From: Ottowia sp. SB7-C50
GTDB taxonomy: Bacteria > Pseudomonadota > Gammaproteobacteria > Burkholderiales > Burkholderiaceae_C
Assembly (NCBI RefSeq): GCF_033110285.1
Contig: NZ_CP136995.1
Coordinates: 2,356,001-2,420,000, forward strand
Length of the DNA: 64,000 nucleotides
Reading direction: 5' to 3'
This document shows positions 16,510-28,632 of the stretch, piece after piece (position 1 is the first letter of the stretch; each line of letters starts with the position of its first letter). The notes beneath the pieces are model-generated. The model saw only the letters and a list, made by a program, of their open reading frames with translations. It was not told where the DNA came from and made no database searches. Both the position numbers and the translations under genes were made by a program.

Positions 16510-17904
16510 CTAGCCATCTTGCAGGCTTTCGACGGCGCTGGATAGGGGGACTTTTCCCTGTGCCAGCAGCGCGCGGTGGCGGTCCAGGCGCTTCAGGTCG
16601 TAGAGGTAGTTCACCATCAGCCCGTAGGACTGCCGCAGTCCCTTGGGCGACGGGTCGCCCAGCCAGTTCAGGCGTTCGACCCGCGCGCCGTTGCCCAGGT
16701 GAAAGCGCGCCACGGCGTCCAGCGGGCGGCCGTCCGGCGTCAGCTCGCGCGCCAGGTAGCGCGCCGCGCTCGACAGCAGCCAGCGCCGCACGGCCGATTT
16801 TTCGCCCAGTGCGGGGACGTCGTCCAGCGCCTTCAGCAGCACCGGCGCCGTCAGTTCGGCCTCGCCCACTTCGCGCGCCAGCGCCTGGCGCGCGCGCGGC
16901 GGCAGGTCCTGCAGCAGCGCGCCGGCCTGCTTGCCCAGCCAGCCGCGCAGGCCGGGAATGGGCGACAGCGTGGCAAACACCTTGAGCTGCGGAAATTCGT
17001 GCTGCAGCGCCTCGACCACGCGCTTGATGAGCGAGTCGCCAAAGCTCACGCCCCTGAGGCCCGGTTGCGTGTTGCTGATCGAATAGAAGATGGCGGTGGT
17101 GGCCTTGTCCAGGTCGGCCGCCTCGGCCTCCTCGTCCAGCAGCGGGGTGATGCTGCCGGCCATCGACTTGAGCAGCGCCACCTCGACGAAGATCAGCGGC
17201 TCGCCCGGCAGGCGGGGGTGAAAGAAGCCGTAGCAGCGCCGGTCTTCGTCGAGCCGGTTCTTGGCGTCGGCCCAGCTGCGCACGTCGTGCACCGCCTCGT
17301 ACTTGATGAGCTTTTCGATCAGCGATGCGGGCGAATGCCAGTCGATGCGCCGCAGCTCCAGAAAGCCGACGTCGAACCAGGTCGAAAACAGATCTTCCAG
17401 TTCGGCGTCCAGCGCCAGCAGGCGCTTTTCCTGCTTCAGCCGTGGCAGCAGTTCGGCCCGCATGTCCACAAGAAAGCGCACCCCGTCAGGGAATGCCGCA
17501 AAGCGTTGCAGCAGGCGCGTGCGCGGCGATGCAAACGCCTTGCGAAGTCGCACTTCGGCGCGCGCCTCCTCGTCGGTGTTGCGGGCGGCGTCGTACGCGG
17601 CGTGCGCGGCCTGGATGGCGGTGGGGTCGGGCGGAAACTGCTCGCTCATGAGCAGCCAGCAGTCCTGCCGCTGCTCTGGCGTGGCGCTGGCGTACCAGCG
17701 AGCCACGCCCGCGGCGCGGCGACCGCCTTCGACGTCGCTCACCGTCGGATCGGCCACGTTCTGCAGCTCGCGCAGGGTGCGCCGCAACACGCGCGGCGGC
17801 AGCGCCTCGTCGCTGCGGCCCAGCATGGCGCCCAGGCGCTCGCGGGTGGTGCGCAACTGGCGCGACAGCGTGGCTTCGAGGCTGGTGTCTGCTTCGTTAT
17901 TCAT
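16510..17904 (-). CDS. Malonyl-CoA decarboxylase
   Basis: The 464-residue enzyme converts malonyl-CoA to acetyl-CoA and CO2. It has an all-helical N-terminal half and a C-terminal acetyltransferase-like catalytic half. Typical segments are YGFFHPRLPGEPLIFVEVAL, IFYSISNTQPGLRGVSFGDS and FATLSPIPGLRGWL; the serine and histidine of these segments are the family's catalytic residues. It is the first gene of a four-gene minus-strand operon (decarboxylase, Bug, enoyl-CoA hydratase-like, ligase). A repeat-like sequence (AGCTGCTGACGCTTGTAC) lies right before its start. Confidence 0.92.
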   Translation of the reverse strand: MNNEADTSLEATLSRQLRTTRERLGAMLGRSDEALPPRVLRRTLRELQNVADPTVSDVEGGRRAAGVARWYASATPEQRQDCWLLMSEQFPPDPTAIQAAHAAYDAARNTDEEARAEVRLRKAFASPRTRLLQRFAAFPDGVRFLVDMRAELLPRLKQEKRLLALDAELEDLFSTWFDVGFLELRRIDWHSPASLIEKLIKYEAVHDVRSWADAKNRLDEDRRCYGFFHPRLPGEPLIFVEVALLKSMAGSITPLLDEEAEAADLDKATTAIFYSISNTQPGLRGVSFGDSLIKRVVEALQHEFPQLKVFATLSPIPGLRGWLGKQAGALLQDLPPRARQALAREVGEAELTAPVLLKALDDVPALGEKSAVRRWLLSSAARYLARELTPDGRPLDAVARFHLGNGARVERLNWLGDPSPKGLRQSYGLMVNYLYDLKRLDRHRALLAQGKVPLSSAVESLQDG

Positions 17905-17946
17905 AGCTGCTGACGCTTGTACTGATTGCGGTAAAGGCCAAAAACA

Positions 17947-18784
17947 TCAATGAACCGGGGTCGTCGACGTGCCCCGGCTGGCCCACATCCACAGCGCCGC
18001 GCCGGCCACGATCATCGGTACGCACAGCCACTGCCCCATGCTCATACCCATGGCCAGCAGGCCCAGATGCGCGTCGGGCTGGCGGAAGTATTCGGCGACG
18101 AAGCGCAGCAGGCCATAGCCGAACAGGAAGGCGCCGCTCACCTGCCCGGTCTTGCGCGGGTGGCGCGCGTACAGCCACAACAGCACGAACAGCAGCACGC
18201 CTTCCAGCAGGAACTGGTAGATCTGCGACGGATGCCGCGGCGGGTTGGTGCCGTCAGGCAACGTTGCGCCCGGAAACACCATCGCCCAGGGCAGCGATGG
18301 GTCGGCCACGCGGCCCCACAGCTCGCCGTTGATGAAATTGCCCACGCGGCCCGATGCCAGCCCCAGCGGCACGCAGGGCGCGATCAGGTCGGTCACCTGC
18401 AGCCAGGGCCGGCGGCGCGAATGCGCCCAGGCGATCATGGCCACGATGACGCCCAGCATGCCGCCGTGAAAGCTCATGCCGCCCTGCCAGATGGCGAAGA
18501 TCTCCAGCGGGTGCGCAGCGTAATAGGCCGGCTTGTAGAACAGGCAATAGCCCAGGCGCCCCCCCTGCAATCACGCCCAGCACGCCCCAGAACAGCAGGT
18601 CCTCGATGTCGCGCCGCGTCCACGGCGCCGGCTGGGTGATGGAAGCGTAGGGTTGGTGCCGCAGGCGCCGTGTCGCCAGAAAGAAGAACAGCGCGAAGGC
18701 GACGAGGTAGGTGATGCCGTACCAGTGCACGGCCAATGGGCCGAGCCGGACGGCGATGGGATCGAATTGCGGGTGCATCAGCAT
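17947..18784 (-). CDS. lgt: Prolipoprotein diacylglyceryl transferase, frameshifted
   Basis: This inner-membrane enzyme transfers diacylglycerol from phosphatidylglycerol to the lipobox cysteine of lipoproteins. The N-terminal frame starts [20 protein letters not shown] (18784; ATG 18778 is also possible) and reads to ...WGVLGVIAG. The rest reads in another frame from [15 protein letters not shown] through the conserved [11 protein letters not shown] and [11 protein letters not shown]. One extra base in a seven-C run (18559-18565) separates them; removing it restores [16 protein letters not shown] exactly. As lgt is normally essential, this is most likely a sequencing error, so I call it a gene and not a pseudogene. 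Confidence 0.9.
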
Positions 18785-18957
18785 GAGGGGATTATGTACA
18801 GCCCGCACGACACGGGCCGGGCGTTCCCCTCAAGGTGCACGCCGATTTGGGGTTAGGCGCTCGCCGTGCGCGCACAAGCGCAGATAGCTACCAAAATAGG
18901 AGCATGATGCGCAGTCTGAGCGTGGGCGGCCGACGCCATCGGCACCCACGCAGCGCG

Positions 18958-20817
18958 TCAATCGTCCAGCAGCGACAGATCGCGCACCGCGCCCTTGTCG
19001 GCCGACATGGCCAGCTTGGCGTACGCCTTGAGCGCGGCCGTCACCTTGCGGGGACGGGGCGCCACGGGCTTCCAGCCGATCTTGTCCTGTTCGGCGCGGC
19101 GGCGTGCGAGTTCTTCGTCGCTGACCAGCACGTCGATGGTGCGCTTGGGGATGTCGATGCGGATGCGGTCACCGTTGCGCACCAGGCCGATGGCACCGCC
19201 CGCCGCGGCCTCGGGCGAGCAATGGCCAATCGACAGCCCCGACGTGCCGCCGGAAAAGCGCCCATCGGTCAGCAGCGCGCAGGCCTTGCCCAGCCCCTTG
19301 CTCTTGATGTAGCTGGTGGGGTAGAGCATTTCCTGCATGCCGGGGCCGCCCTTGGGCCCTTCGTAGCGCACCACCACCACGTCGCCAGCCTTGACCTGGT
19401 CGTTCAGGATGTGCTCGACCGCCTCGTCCTGCGACTCGACCACGTGGGCCGGGCCTTCAAACACCAGCAGGCTGTCGTCAACGCCCGCGGTCTTGACGAC
19501 GCAGCCGGCCAGCGCGATGTTGCCGTGCAGCACGGCCAGGCCACCCTCCTTGGAAAAGGCGTGTTCGAACGAGCGGATGCAACCGCCCGCGCGGTCGGTG
19601 TCCAGGCTGGGCCAGCGCGCGGACTGGCTGAAGGCGACCTGCGTCGGCACGCCGCCCGGGCCGGCGCGGTAGAAGGTCTGCACCGCTTCGCTGGGGGCGC
19701 GCGCCACGTCCCATTCGTCGAGCGCCGCGCCCAGCGACGGCGCGTGCACGGCGGGCACGTCGGTGTGCAGCTTGCCGGCGCGGTCCAGTTCGCCCAGGAT
19801 GGCCATAATGCCGCCGGCGCGGTGCACGTCCTCGATGTGGTACTTGTTGGTGTTGGGCGCCACCTTGCACAGCTGCGGCACGGTGCGCGACAGGCGGTCG
19901 ATGTCCTGCATGCTGAAGTCGATACCGGCCTCCTGCGCGATGGCCAGCAGGTGCAGGATGGTGTTGGTGGAGCCGCCCATGGCGATGTCCAGCGTCATGG
20001 CGTTTTCGAACGCCTTGAAGCCCACGCTGCGCGGCAGCACGCGCTCGTCGTCCTGCTCGTAGTAGCGGCGCGCCAGCTCCACGATCAACTGGCCGGCGCG
20101 CTTGAACAAGGCCTCGCGGTCGGCGTGCGTGGCCACCACGGTGCCGTTGCCAGGCAGCGACAGGCCCAGGGCTTCGGTCAGGCAGTTCATCGAGTTGGCG
20201 GTGAACATGCCCGAGCACGAGCCGCACGTGGGGCAGGCAGAGCGCTCCACCTCGGCCACGTCGGCGTCGCTTTGCGACGGATCGGCGGCCATCACCATGG
20301 CGTCGATCAGGTCGAGCTTGCGGATCTCGATGGTCTTGGTCTCGGGGTTGGCCAGCTTCGCCTTGCCCGCTTCCATGGGGCCGCCGGACACGAACACGAC
20401 CGGAATGTTCAGCCGCATCGCGGCCATCAGCATGCCGGGGGTGATCTTGTCGCAGTTGCTGATGCACACCATCGCGTCAGCGCAATGGCCGTTGACCATG
20501 TATTCGACGCTGTCGGCGATCAGGTCGCGGCTGGGCAGGCTGTACAGCATGCCGTCGTGGCCCATGGCGATGCCGTCGTCGATGGCGATGGTGTTGAATT
20601 CCTTGGCCACGCCGCCTGCCGCCTCGATCTCGCGGGCCACCAGCTGGCCCAGGTCCTTCAGGTGCACGTGGCCGGGCACGAACTGCGTGAAGCTGTTGAC
20701 GACCGCGATGATCGGCTTCTCGAAATCGCCATCCTTCATGCCGGTGGCGCGCCACAGGGAGCGGGCACCGGCCATGTTGCGGCCGGCGGTGGAAGTTCTG
20801 GAACGGTAGATGGGCAT
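18958..20817 (-). CDS. ilvD: Dihydroxy-acid dehydratase
   Basis: The 619-residue iron-sulfur enzyme catalyses the fourth step of valine/isoleucine synthesis. It is the long E. coli-like type, starting [20 protein letters not shown]. Conserved cysteines are in [11 protein letters not shown] and [20 protein letters not shown]; the C-terminal part has [15 protein letters not shown]. Length equals that of the family. It appears to be a stand-alone gene, with 120-150 bp on both sides. Confidence 0.98.
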   Translation of the reverse strand: MPIYRSRTSTAGRNMAGARSLWRATGMKDGDFEKPIIAVVNSFTQFVPGHVHLKDLGQLVAREIEAAGGVAKEFNTIAIDDGIAMGHDGMLYSLPSRDLIADSVEYMVNGHCADAMVCISNCDKITPGMLMAAMRLNIPVVFVSGGPMEAGKAKLANPETKTIEIRKLDLIDAMVMAADPSQSDADVAEVERSACPTCGSCSGMFTANSMNCLTEALGLSLPGNGTVVATHADREALFKRAGQLIVELARRYYEQDDERVLPRSVGFKAFENAMTLDIAMGGSTNTILHLLAIAQEAGIDFSMQDIDRLSRTVPQLCKVAPNTNKYHIEDVHRAGGIMAILGELDRAGKLHTDVPAVHAPSLGAALDEWDVARAPSEAVQTFYRAGPGGVPTQVAFSQSARWPSLDTDRAGGCIRSFEHAFSKEGGLAVLHGNIALAGCVVKTAGVDDSLLVFEGPAHVVESQDEAVEHILNDQVKAGDVVVVRYEGPKGGPGMQEMLYPTSYIKSKGLGKACALLTDGRFSGGTSGLSIGHCSPEAAAGGAIGLVRNGDRIRIDIPKRTIDVLVSDEELARRRAEQDKIGWKPVAPRPRKVTAALKAYAKLAMSADKGAVRDLSLLDD

Positions 20818-20934
20818 GGCTGGGTTCGTCTCTTCGAAAAATGATGCCGCCGCGCCTGCAGCAGGCGCAACGACTGGTTGAATTATGTCCGTGCGCCGGC
20901 GCGCCCGCAGGGGCCTGCGCCGGGGACGTCGCGG

Positions 20935-21189
20935 TCAGCGCCTGCGCGGCGCGGCAGGGCGAGCTTTCTGGCCAATGGCCTCGCGCTGGCGATTGATGCG
21001 GTCGAGCTTTCTCTGGTCTTCGCGCTCCATCGCCTTGCGCTTGGTATAGCCCGACCAGTCGGCCCAGCTCCACCACGCGGCAGCCAGGGCAAACGGCGCC
21101 AGCACCCACCACCACGGCCAATTGGCCACGGGCCCCATCTCCTGCCATTTCAGCAGCACCAACACGATGCCGAGCCCCAGAAAATACAT
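20935..21189 (-). CDS. Small Trp-rich membrane protein
   Basis: The product is 84 residues from the ATG at 21189 (MYFLGLGIVLVLLKWQEMGP). Two hydrophobic segments are separated by WPWWWVLAP; WWSWADWSGYTKRKAMER follows, and then a highly basic tail. This matches the 'small Trp-rich protein' family that I know from betaproteobacteria. The function is unknown. It is divergent from the cytochrome c gene. Confidence 0.75.
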   Translation of the reverse strand: MYFLGLGIVLVLLKWQEMGPVANWPWWWVLAPFALAAAWWSWADWSGYTKRKAMEREDQRKLDRINRQREAIGQKARPAAPRRR

Positions 21190-21294
21190 GACGTGTCCTT
21201 GATGTACGCCAGTTTTCCGCACTGCCCACGGTCAACCGGCAGGCGTAGAATGGCGTTGAACGACTGTAGCGCAACTATCCCTATGGAGGAACTG

Positions 21295-21607
21295 ATGAAG
21301 CGTGTTCTGTTGACTTTCGCCGCCCTGGCCGCTGTGACCGCTGCCGCTCCCGCGATGGCTGACGAAGCCATGGCCAAGGCCAAGAACTGCATGGCCTGCC
21401 ATGCCGTCGACAAGAAGCTGGTGGGCCCGGCCTACAAGGACGTCGCCAAGAAATACGCGGCCGACGCCAAGGCGGTTGACCTGCTGGCCGCCAAGATCCA
21501 GAAGGGTGGCTCGGGCGTCTGGGGTGCGGTGCCGATGCCCCCCCAACGCCAACGTGAACGCCGACGAGGCCAAGAAGCTGGCCACCTGGGTCATGTCGAT
21601 GAAGTGA
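21295..21607 (+). CDS. Periplasmic class I cytochrome c, frameshifted
   Basis: This is a small c-551/c8-type cytochrome. A signal peptide (MKRVLLTFAALAAVTAAAPA) is followed by one haem site, NCMACHAVDKKLVGPAYKDV. The frame is lost at VPMPP because of a seven-C run (21538-21544). Removing one C gives the conserved ending GAVPMPPNANVNADEAKKLA and TWVMSMK, which includes the methionine ligand in the PMPP motif. GGAGG-like ATGGAGGA at 21283-21290 sets the start. The product is probably an electron donor to oxidases. A terminator follows. Confidence 0.9.
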
Positions 21608-21630
21608 TCTGAAGCCGCTTCAGGCGCAAG

Positions 21631-21659
21631 AAAAGCCCGCGATCTTCGCGGGCTTTTTT
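21631..21659 (+). terminator. Terminator of the cytochrome c gene
   Basis: AAAAGCCCGCGATCTTCGCG followed by GGCTTTTTT forms a strong GC stem (GCCCGCGA/TCGCGGGC) with a T6 tail. It starts 24 bp after the cytochrome c stop codon. Confidence 0.92.
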
Positions 21660-21754
21660 GTGGGCGCAGGGTGGGTGATTGCGTGCCATTGTTGGCCTGC
21701 ACGGCGCACGCCATCGTCACATCAGCGCTCCGACTCGGGATTGACCGTTCGCCA

Positions 21755-21790
21755 TAAAAAAGCCGGACGCTGTCCAAGACAGCGTCCGGC
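21755..21790 (-). terminator. Terminator of acs
   Basis: On the minus strand a perfect 13-bp stem (GCCGGACGCTGTC) with a 4-nt loop is followed by six T. It starts 25 bp after the acs stop and is convergent with the cytochrome c terminator. Confidence 0.92.
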
Positions 21791-21814
21791 GGCTCCCCCC
21801 CTCAGGGAATGCGG

Positions 21815-23797
<1,983 letters not shown>

Positions 23798-24071
23798 CTC
23801 ATCGTCTCCTTTATCTTGGGTTCAGGCGGCCGACGCGGGGCCAAAGACCCGCGCATCCTGCGGCGAAGCTCTTACAAAGCACTGACTGGGCTTCGCGCCC
23901 ACGCTACTCTAACGCCACGTTCACCGGATAGGGGCTCGGCTCGCAATGCGGCAGCCGCACACCCTAATGCCCAACGGGCGCCAGGTCAGCGGATTTCGTA
24001 CACTCGCGGCCAGCGCAGGCAGCTGCCTGCACCCTGCCCTCCATCCAGCCGCTGCCGGGGAACCTGTCCGC

Positions 24072-24665
24072 ATGAGCACGCCAACGCCGCCCGACAATCC
24101 CTGGTCACCCGGTCGCATCGTCCTGAGCAGCCGATGGCTGCAGGCGCCCATGTACGCGCTGCTGATCGCGGTGCAGCTGATTTTCGTGGTGCGGTTTCTG
24201 GGCCAGTTCGTGCACCTTGTCCAGGCCTGGTGGGGAGACGCTTCGGCCCTCGCCCACGTGGTGGAAGACATTGGCTATCACGCCGCGACCCCCGTCACGC
24301 GCATGACCGGCTTTCTGTGGGTGCTGGCCGTGCTGGAGCTGATCGAGACGGTGCTGGTCGCCAACCTGCTCCAGATCATGATCGTCGGGGGCTTCAGGGT
24401 CTACGTCAGCGATATCCCCGTGGCCCCAGGTCGCGAATCACCGGCCTGGGTGCGCCACGCCAGCGTGACCAACCTGAAACTGAAGCTGGCTTTGGGCATC
24501 GTGGGCGTCAGCAGCCTGAACCTGCTGGAAACCTTCATCAACGCCGCCAATTACGCAGACCGCGTCCTGTGGGCGCAGGCCGGCCTGCACGTGGTCTTGC
24601 TGGTGTCGGCGCTCGTGGTTGCGTGGATCGACCGCATGCACCACCAGATGCACAGCCCTCACTGA
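24072..24665 (+). CDS. YqhA/UPF0114-family membrane protein
   Basis: The 197-residue protein has four hydrophobic segments, with typical motifs SRWLQAPMYALL, VLELIETVLVANLLQIMIVG and LKLKLALGIVGVSSLNLLET. I chose the ATG at 24072 (MSTPTPPDNPWSPG) because the upstream extension is Ala/Pro-rich and looks non-coding. The function of the family is unknown. It is convergent with fumC, with only 30 bp between stop codons. Confidence 0.85.
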   Translation: MSTPTPPDNPWSPGRIVLSSRWLQAPMYALLIAVQLIFVVRFLGQFVHLVQAWWGDASALAHVVEDIGYHAATPVTRMTGFLWVLAVLELIETVLVANLLQIMIVGGFRVYVSDIPVAPGRESPAWVRHASVTNLKLKLALGIVGVSSLNLLETFINAANYADRVLWAQAGLHVVLLVSALVVAWIDRMHHQMHSPH

Positions 24666-24695
24666 CCGCACCAGCCGCCTCGGGACGGACGATGG

Positions 24696-26091
24696 CTACA
24701 CCATGTCCTGCGGCCGGACCCAGGCGTCGAACTGCTCAGCCGTGACATGACCCGTGGCCAGCGCGGCGTCGCGCAGGCTGGTGCCCTCCTGGTGCGCCTT
24801 CTTGGCGATCTGCGCTGCCTTGTCGTAACCGATATGCGGGTTGAGCGCCGTCACCAGCATCAGCGATCGACTCACCAGCTCGTCGATGCGCGCGCGGTTG
24901 GGCTCGATGCCCGCCGCGCAGTGGTCGTTGAAGCTGACCATGCCGTCGGCCAGCAGGCGCACGCTTTGCAGGAAGTTGTGCGCGATCATGGGGCGGAACA
25001 CGTTCAGTTCGAAGTTGCCCGAGGCGCCGCCGATATTGATCGCCACGTCGTTGCCCATCACCTGGGCACACAGCATGGTCAGTGCCTCGCTCTGCGTGGG
25101 GTTGACCTTGCCCGGCATGATGGATGAGCCAGGTTCGTTCTCGGGAATGCGGATTTCGCCAATGCCGCTGCGCGGGCCGCTGGCCAACCAGCGCACGTCG
25201 TTGGCGATCTTGGTCAGCGCGGCCGCCAGTCCCTTCAACGTGCCGTGTGCGTAGACCAGCGCGTCGCACGACGCCAGTGCCTCGAACTTGTTGGGGGCGG
25301 TGACAAAGGGCAACCCCGTCAGCCGCGCCAGTTCGGCCGCTGTGGCTTCGGCATAGCCCTTGGGCGCATTCAAGCCCGTGCCGACCGCGGTTCCGCCCAG
25401 CGCCAGTTCGCACAGGTGCGGCAGCGCGGCGCGCACGTGGCGCTCGGCATGGTCGAACTGCGCCACGTAACCTGAGAACTCTTGCCCCAGCGTCAGCGGC
25501 GTGGCGTCCTGCAGGTGGGTTCGGCCGATCTTGACGATGCCATCAAACTGATGCGCCTTGTCCGCCAGCGTGGCGCGCAGTTTGACGATGGCCGGCAGCA
25601 GACGGTGGGTCAAGGCTTCGACGGCCGCCACGTGCATGGCGGTGGGAAACACGTCGTTGCTCGACTGGCTCTTGTTGACGTCGTCGTTGGGGTGCACGAG
25701 GCGCGCTTCACCGCGCTCGCCGCCCAGCAGTTCGCTGGCGCGGTTGGCGATTACCTCGTTGAGGTTCATGTTGGTCTGCGTACCCGACCCGGTCTGCCAG
25801 ACGACCAGGGGGAATTCGTCGGGATGCTGTCCTGCCAGCACCTCGTCGGCGGCGGCCACGATGGCATGCATCCTGGTTTCATCCAACAACCCTAGCCGCT
25901 GGTTGACCACCGCCGAAGCGCGCTTGACCCGTGCCAGCGCATGGATGATCTCGCGCGGCTGGCGTTCGCCCGAGATGTCGAAATTGAGCAGCGAGCGCTG
26001 CGTCTGCGCCCCCCCACAAGCGATCGACAGGCACCTCGATGGGGCCGAAGGTGTCGCGTTCAACGCGGGTAGGTCTGTCAGCAGCGGTCAT
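24696..26091 (-). CDS. fumC: Class II fumarase, frameshifted near N-terminus
   Basis: This homotetrameric, oxygen-stable enzyme hydrates fumarate to malate. The real start is ATG 26091 ([20 protein letters not shown]); that frame reads to PVDRLWGG. After a seven-C run (26009-26015) the protein continues in another frame as [15 protein letters not shown]. Removing one C joins [14 protein letters not shown], the conserved FumC sequence. The catalytic-loop motif [13 protein letters not shown] is present. Without correction an internal start would give a 455-residue product lacking the true N-terminus. I treat the break as a sequence error. It is divergent from a class I fumarase 91 bp away. Confidence 0.93.
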
Positions 26092-26182
26092 GGGGCAGCC
26101 TGTCAAAATGGAGGGTTGAGGCGACGGTATCAGACCCCTGATGTCCCGCCAGCGCCACAGCATTTCACGATAAGGAGCTTCC

Positions 26183-27733
26183 ATGACCGCCATCAAGCAA
26201 GACGATCTGATCGAGTCTGTCGCCGCCGCGCTGCAATACATCAGTTATTACCACCCGGCCGACTACATCGAGCATCTGGCGCGCGCCTATGAGCGCGAGC
26301 AGTCGCCCGCCGCCAAGGACGCCATGGCGCAGATCCTCACCAACAGCAAGATGAGCGCCACCGGCCACCGCCCCATCTGCCAGGACACGGGCATCGTCAA
26401 CGTGTTTTTGAAGGTGGGCATGGACGTGCGCTGGGAAGGTTTCACCGGCAGCCTGGACGACGCCATCAACGAAGGCGTGCGCCGCGGCTACAACCACCCC
26501 GACAACACGCTGCGCGCCTCGGTCGTGGCCGACCCGCAGTTCGCGCGCAAGAACACCAAGGACAACACGCCCGCCGTCATCGTGACCGAGATCGTGCCGG
26601 GCAATACCGTCGAAGTGACCGTGGCAGCCAAGGGCGGCGGGTCTGAAAACAAGAGCAAGATGGTCATGCTCAACCCCAGCGACAGCGTGGTCGACTGGGT
26701 GCTGAAAACCGTGCCGACGATGGGTGCGGGCTGGTGCCCGCCCGGCATGCTGGGCATCGGCATCGGCGGCACGGCCGAAAAAGCCGTGCTGCTCGCCAAG
26801 CAGTCGCTGATGGACGACCTGGACATGTACCAGTTGCAGGCCAAGGCCGCCAAGGGCGAGGCGCTGTCCGACGTCGAAAAACTGCGCCTGGAGCTGTTCG
26901 AGAAAGTCAACGCGCTCGGCATTGGCGCGCAGGGCTTGGGCGGCCTGACGACGGTGCTGGACGTGAAGGTTGCCATGTACCCGACGCACGCTGCCAGCAA
27001 GCCAGTGGCCATGATCCCCAACTGTGCTGCCACGCGCCACGCGCACTTTGTGCTGGATGGCAGCGGGCCGGTCTACCTGGACCCGCCCTCGCTCGATCTG
27101 TGGCCCAAGGTCGATTGGACGCCCGATACCGAGAAGAGCCAGCGCGTGAACCTGAACACACTGACCAAGGAACAGGTCGCGTCGTGGAAGCCGGGCCAGA
27201 CCCTGCTGCTGAACGGCAAGATGCTCACCGGCCGCGACGCCGCCCACAAGCGCATCCAGGACATGCTGGCCAAGGGCGAGAAGCTGCCGGTCGATTTCAC
27301 CAACCGCGTCATCTACTACGTCGGCCCGGTCGATCCGGTGGGCGATGAAGCTGTCGGCCCCGCCGGCCCCACCACCGCCACGCGCATGGACAAGTTCACC
27401 GACATGATGCTGGCGCAAACCGGCCTCATCGCCATGGTCGGCAAGGCCGAGCGCGGCCCGACCGCCATCGAGGCCATCAAGAAGCACAAGTCGGCCTACC
27501 TGATGGCCGTGGGCGGCGCCGCCTACCTGGTCAGCAAGGCCATCAAGACCGCCAAGGTGGTCGGCTTTGAAGACCTGGGGATGGAAGCCATCTACGAGTT
27601 CGACGTGGTCGACATGCCGGTGACCGTGGCCGTCGATGCCGGCGGCACCAGCGCCCACGTCACCGGCCCGGCCGAGTGGGAAAAGCGCATCGCCTCGGGC
27701 GAATTCAAGGGCATCTCGGTCGCGGCCGCTTGA
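26183..27733 (+). CDS. Class I (iron-sulfur) fumarate hydratase
   Basis: The 516-residue 4Fe-4S fumarase comprises the alpha and beta domains in one chain. Cysteine motifs are HRPICQDTGIVNVF and MIPNCAATRHAHFV; GLGGLTTVLDVKV and the C-terminal PTTATRMDKF are typical. AGGAG at 26173-26177 sets the start. This enzyme is oxygen-sensitive and unrelated in fold to the FumC encoded on the other strand. The murI start overlaps its stop. Confidence 0.93.
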   Translation: MTAIKQDDLIESVAAALQYISYYHPADYIEHLARAYEREQSPAAKDAMAQILTNSKMSATGHRPICQDTGIVNVFLKVGMDVRWEGFTGSLDDAINEGVRRGYNHPDNTLRASVVADPQFARKNTKDNTPAVIVTEIVPGNTVEVTVAAKGGGSENKSKMVMLNPSDSVVDWVLKTVPTMGAGWCPPGMLGIGIGGTAEKAVLLAKQSLMDDLDMYQLQAKAAKGEALSDVEKLRLELFEKVNALGIGAQGLGGLTTVLDVKVAMYPTHAASKPVAMIPNCAATRHAHFVLDGSGPVYLDPPSLDLWPKVDWTPDTEKSQRVNLNTLTKEQVASWKPGQTLLLNGKMLTGRDAAHKRIQDMLAKGEKLPVDFTNRVIYYVGPVDPVGDEAVGPAGPTTATRMDKFTDMMLAQTGLIAMVGKAERGPTAIEAIKKHKSAYLMAVGGAAYLVSKAIKTAKVVGFEDLGMEAIYEFDVVDMPVTVAVDAGGTSAHVTGPAEWEKRIASGEFKGISVAAA

Positions 27734-28614
27734 GCTTGCCGCGCCACAGCGTCGACCGCGCCGCGCCCATCGGCGTGTTCGACAGCGGCATCGGCGGGCT
27801 GTCGGTGCTGCAGGCGCTGCGCGCGGCCTTGCCGGGCGAAGACCTGGTCTACGTGGCCGACAGCGCGCACACGCCGTATGGCGAACGCAGTGACGCGTTC
27901 ATCACCGAACGCACCAGTGCTATCGCCCGGCACCTGCGCGACGCGCACGGCGCCAAGCTGCTGGTGATCGCCTGCAACACCGCCAGCGCGGCCGCCGCGC
28001 ACGTGGTGCGGCAGGACAACCCGGGCTGGCCGGTGGTCGCCATCGAGCCCGCGCTGAAACCTGCGGCACACCACACGCGGACCGGCCACGTGGGCGTGCT
28101 GGCCACGCGCAGCACCCTGGCAAGCCGCAAGTTCGCGGCCTTGCGCGCGGCGGTCACGTCAGCTCACCAGGAGGTGCGATTCAGCGAAGTCGCCTGCGAC
28201 GGCCTGGCAGCTTCCATCGAGCGCTGGGCGCAAGGCGGCGACGGCAGCGCCAGCCGCGACCTGCTGGCGCGCTACCTGGGACAGCTGGGCGAACTGGGCG
28301 CCGCCGCCCACGCGATCGACACCTTGGTGCTCGGCTGCACGCACTACCCGCTGATTCGAGAGCAGATCCAGCAGCAGTTGCCGCTGGGTGTCGGCATCGT
28401 CGACTCGGGCCTGCCAGTGGCCCGCCATGCCCGGCGCCTGCTGCATTCCACAGGGCTGTTGCGCGCCGAGCCGCTGGGCGATGAAGCACCACTGTCGCCG
28501 GCATCGCTGCGTCTGCTGGCCACCGGCTCGGTGCACACGCTTCACGCTGCCGCGCAGCGCTGGCTCAGACCGATGGCCGCGCCGCTGCCCGACGTGGAAA
28601 CGCTGGCGCTCTGA
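27730..28614 (+). CDS. murI: Glutamate racemase
   Basis: The enzyme makes D-glutamate for peptidoglycan. Catalytic cysteines lie in LLVIACNTASAAAAH and LVLGCTHYPLI; the N-terminal FDSGIGGLSVLQALR is the family signature. The start is probably TTG at 27730, overlapping the fumarase stop as TTGA (about 294 residues), or the next TTG at 27736. The longer frame from 27676 lies inside the fumarase gene. Translational coupling to the fumarase is likely. Confidence 0.93.
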   Translation: MSLPRHSVDRAAPIGVFDSGIGGLSVLQALRAALPGEDLVYVADSAHTPYGERSDAFITERTSAIARHLRDAHGAKLLVIACNTASAAAAHVVRQDNPGWPVVAIEPALKPAAHHTRTGHVGVLATRSTLASRKFAALRAAVTSAHQEVRFSEVACDGLAASIERWAQGGDGSASRDLLARYLGQLGELGAAAHAIDTLVLGCTHYPLIREQIQQQLPLGVGIVDSGLPVARHARRLLHSTGLLRAEPLGDEAPLSPASLRLLATGSVHTLHAAAQRWLRPMAAPLPDVETLAL

Positions 28615-28632
28615 CAGCGCCCTGCTGCGCCG

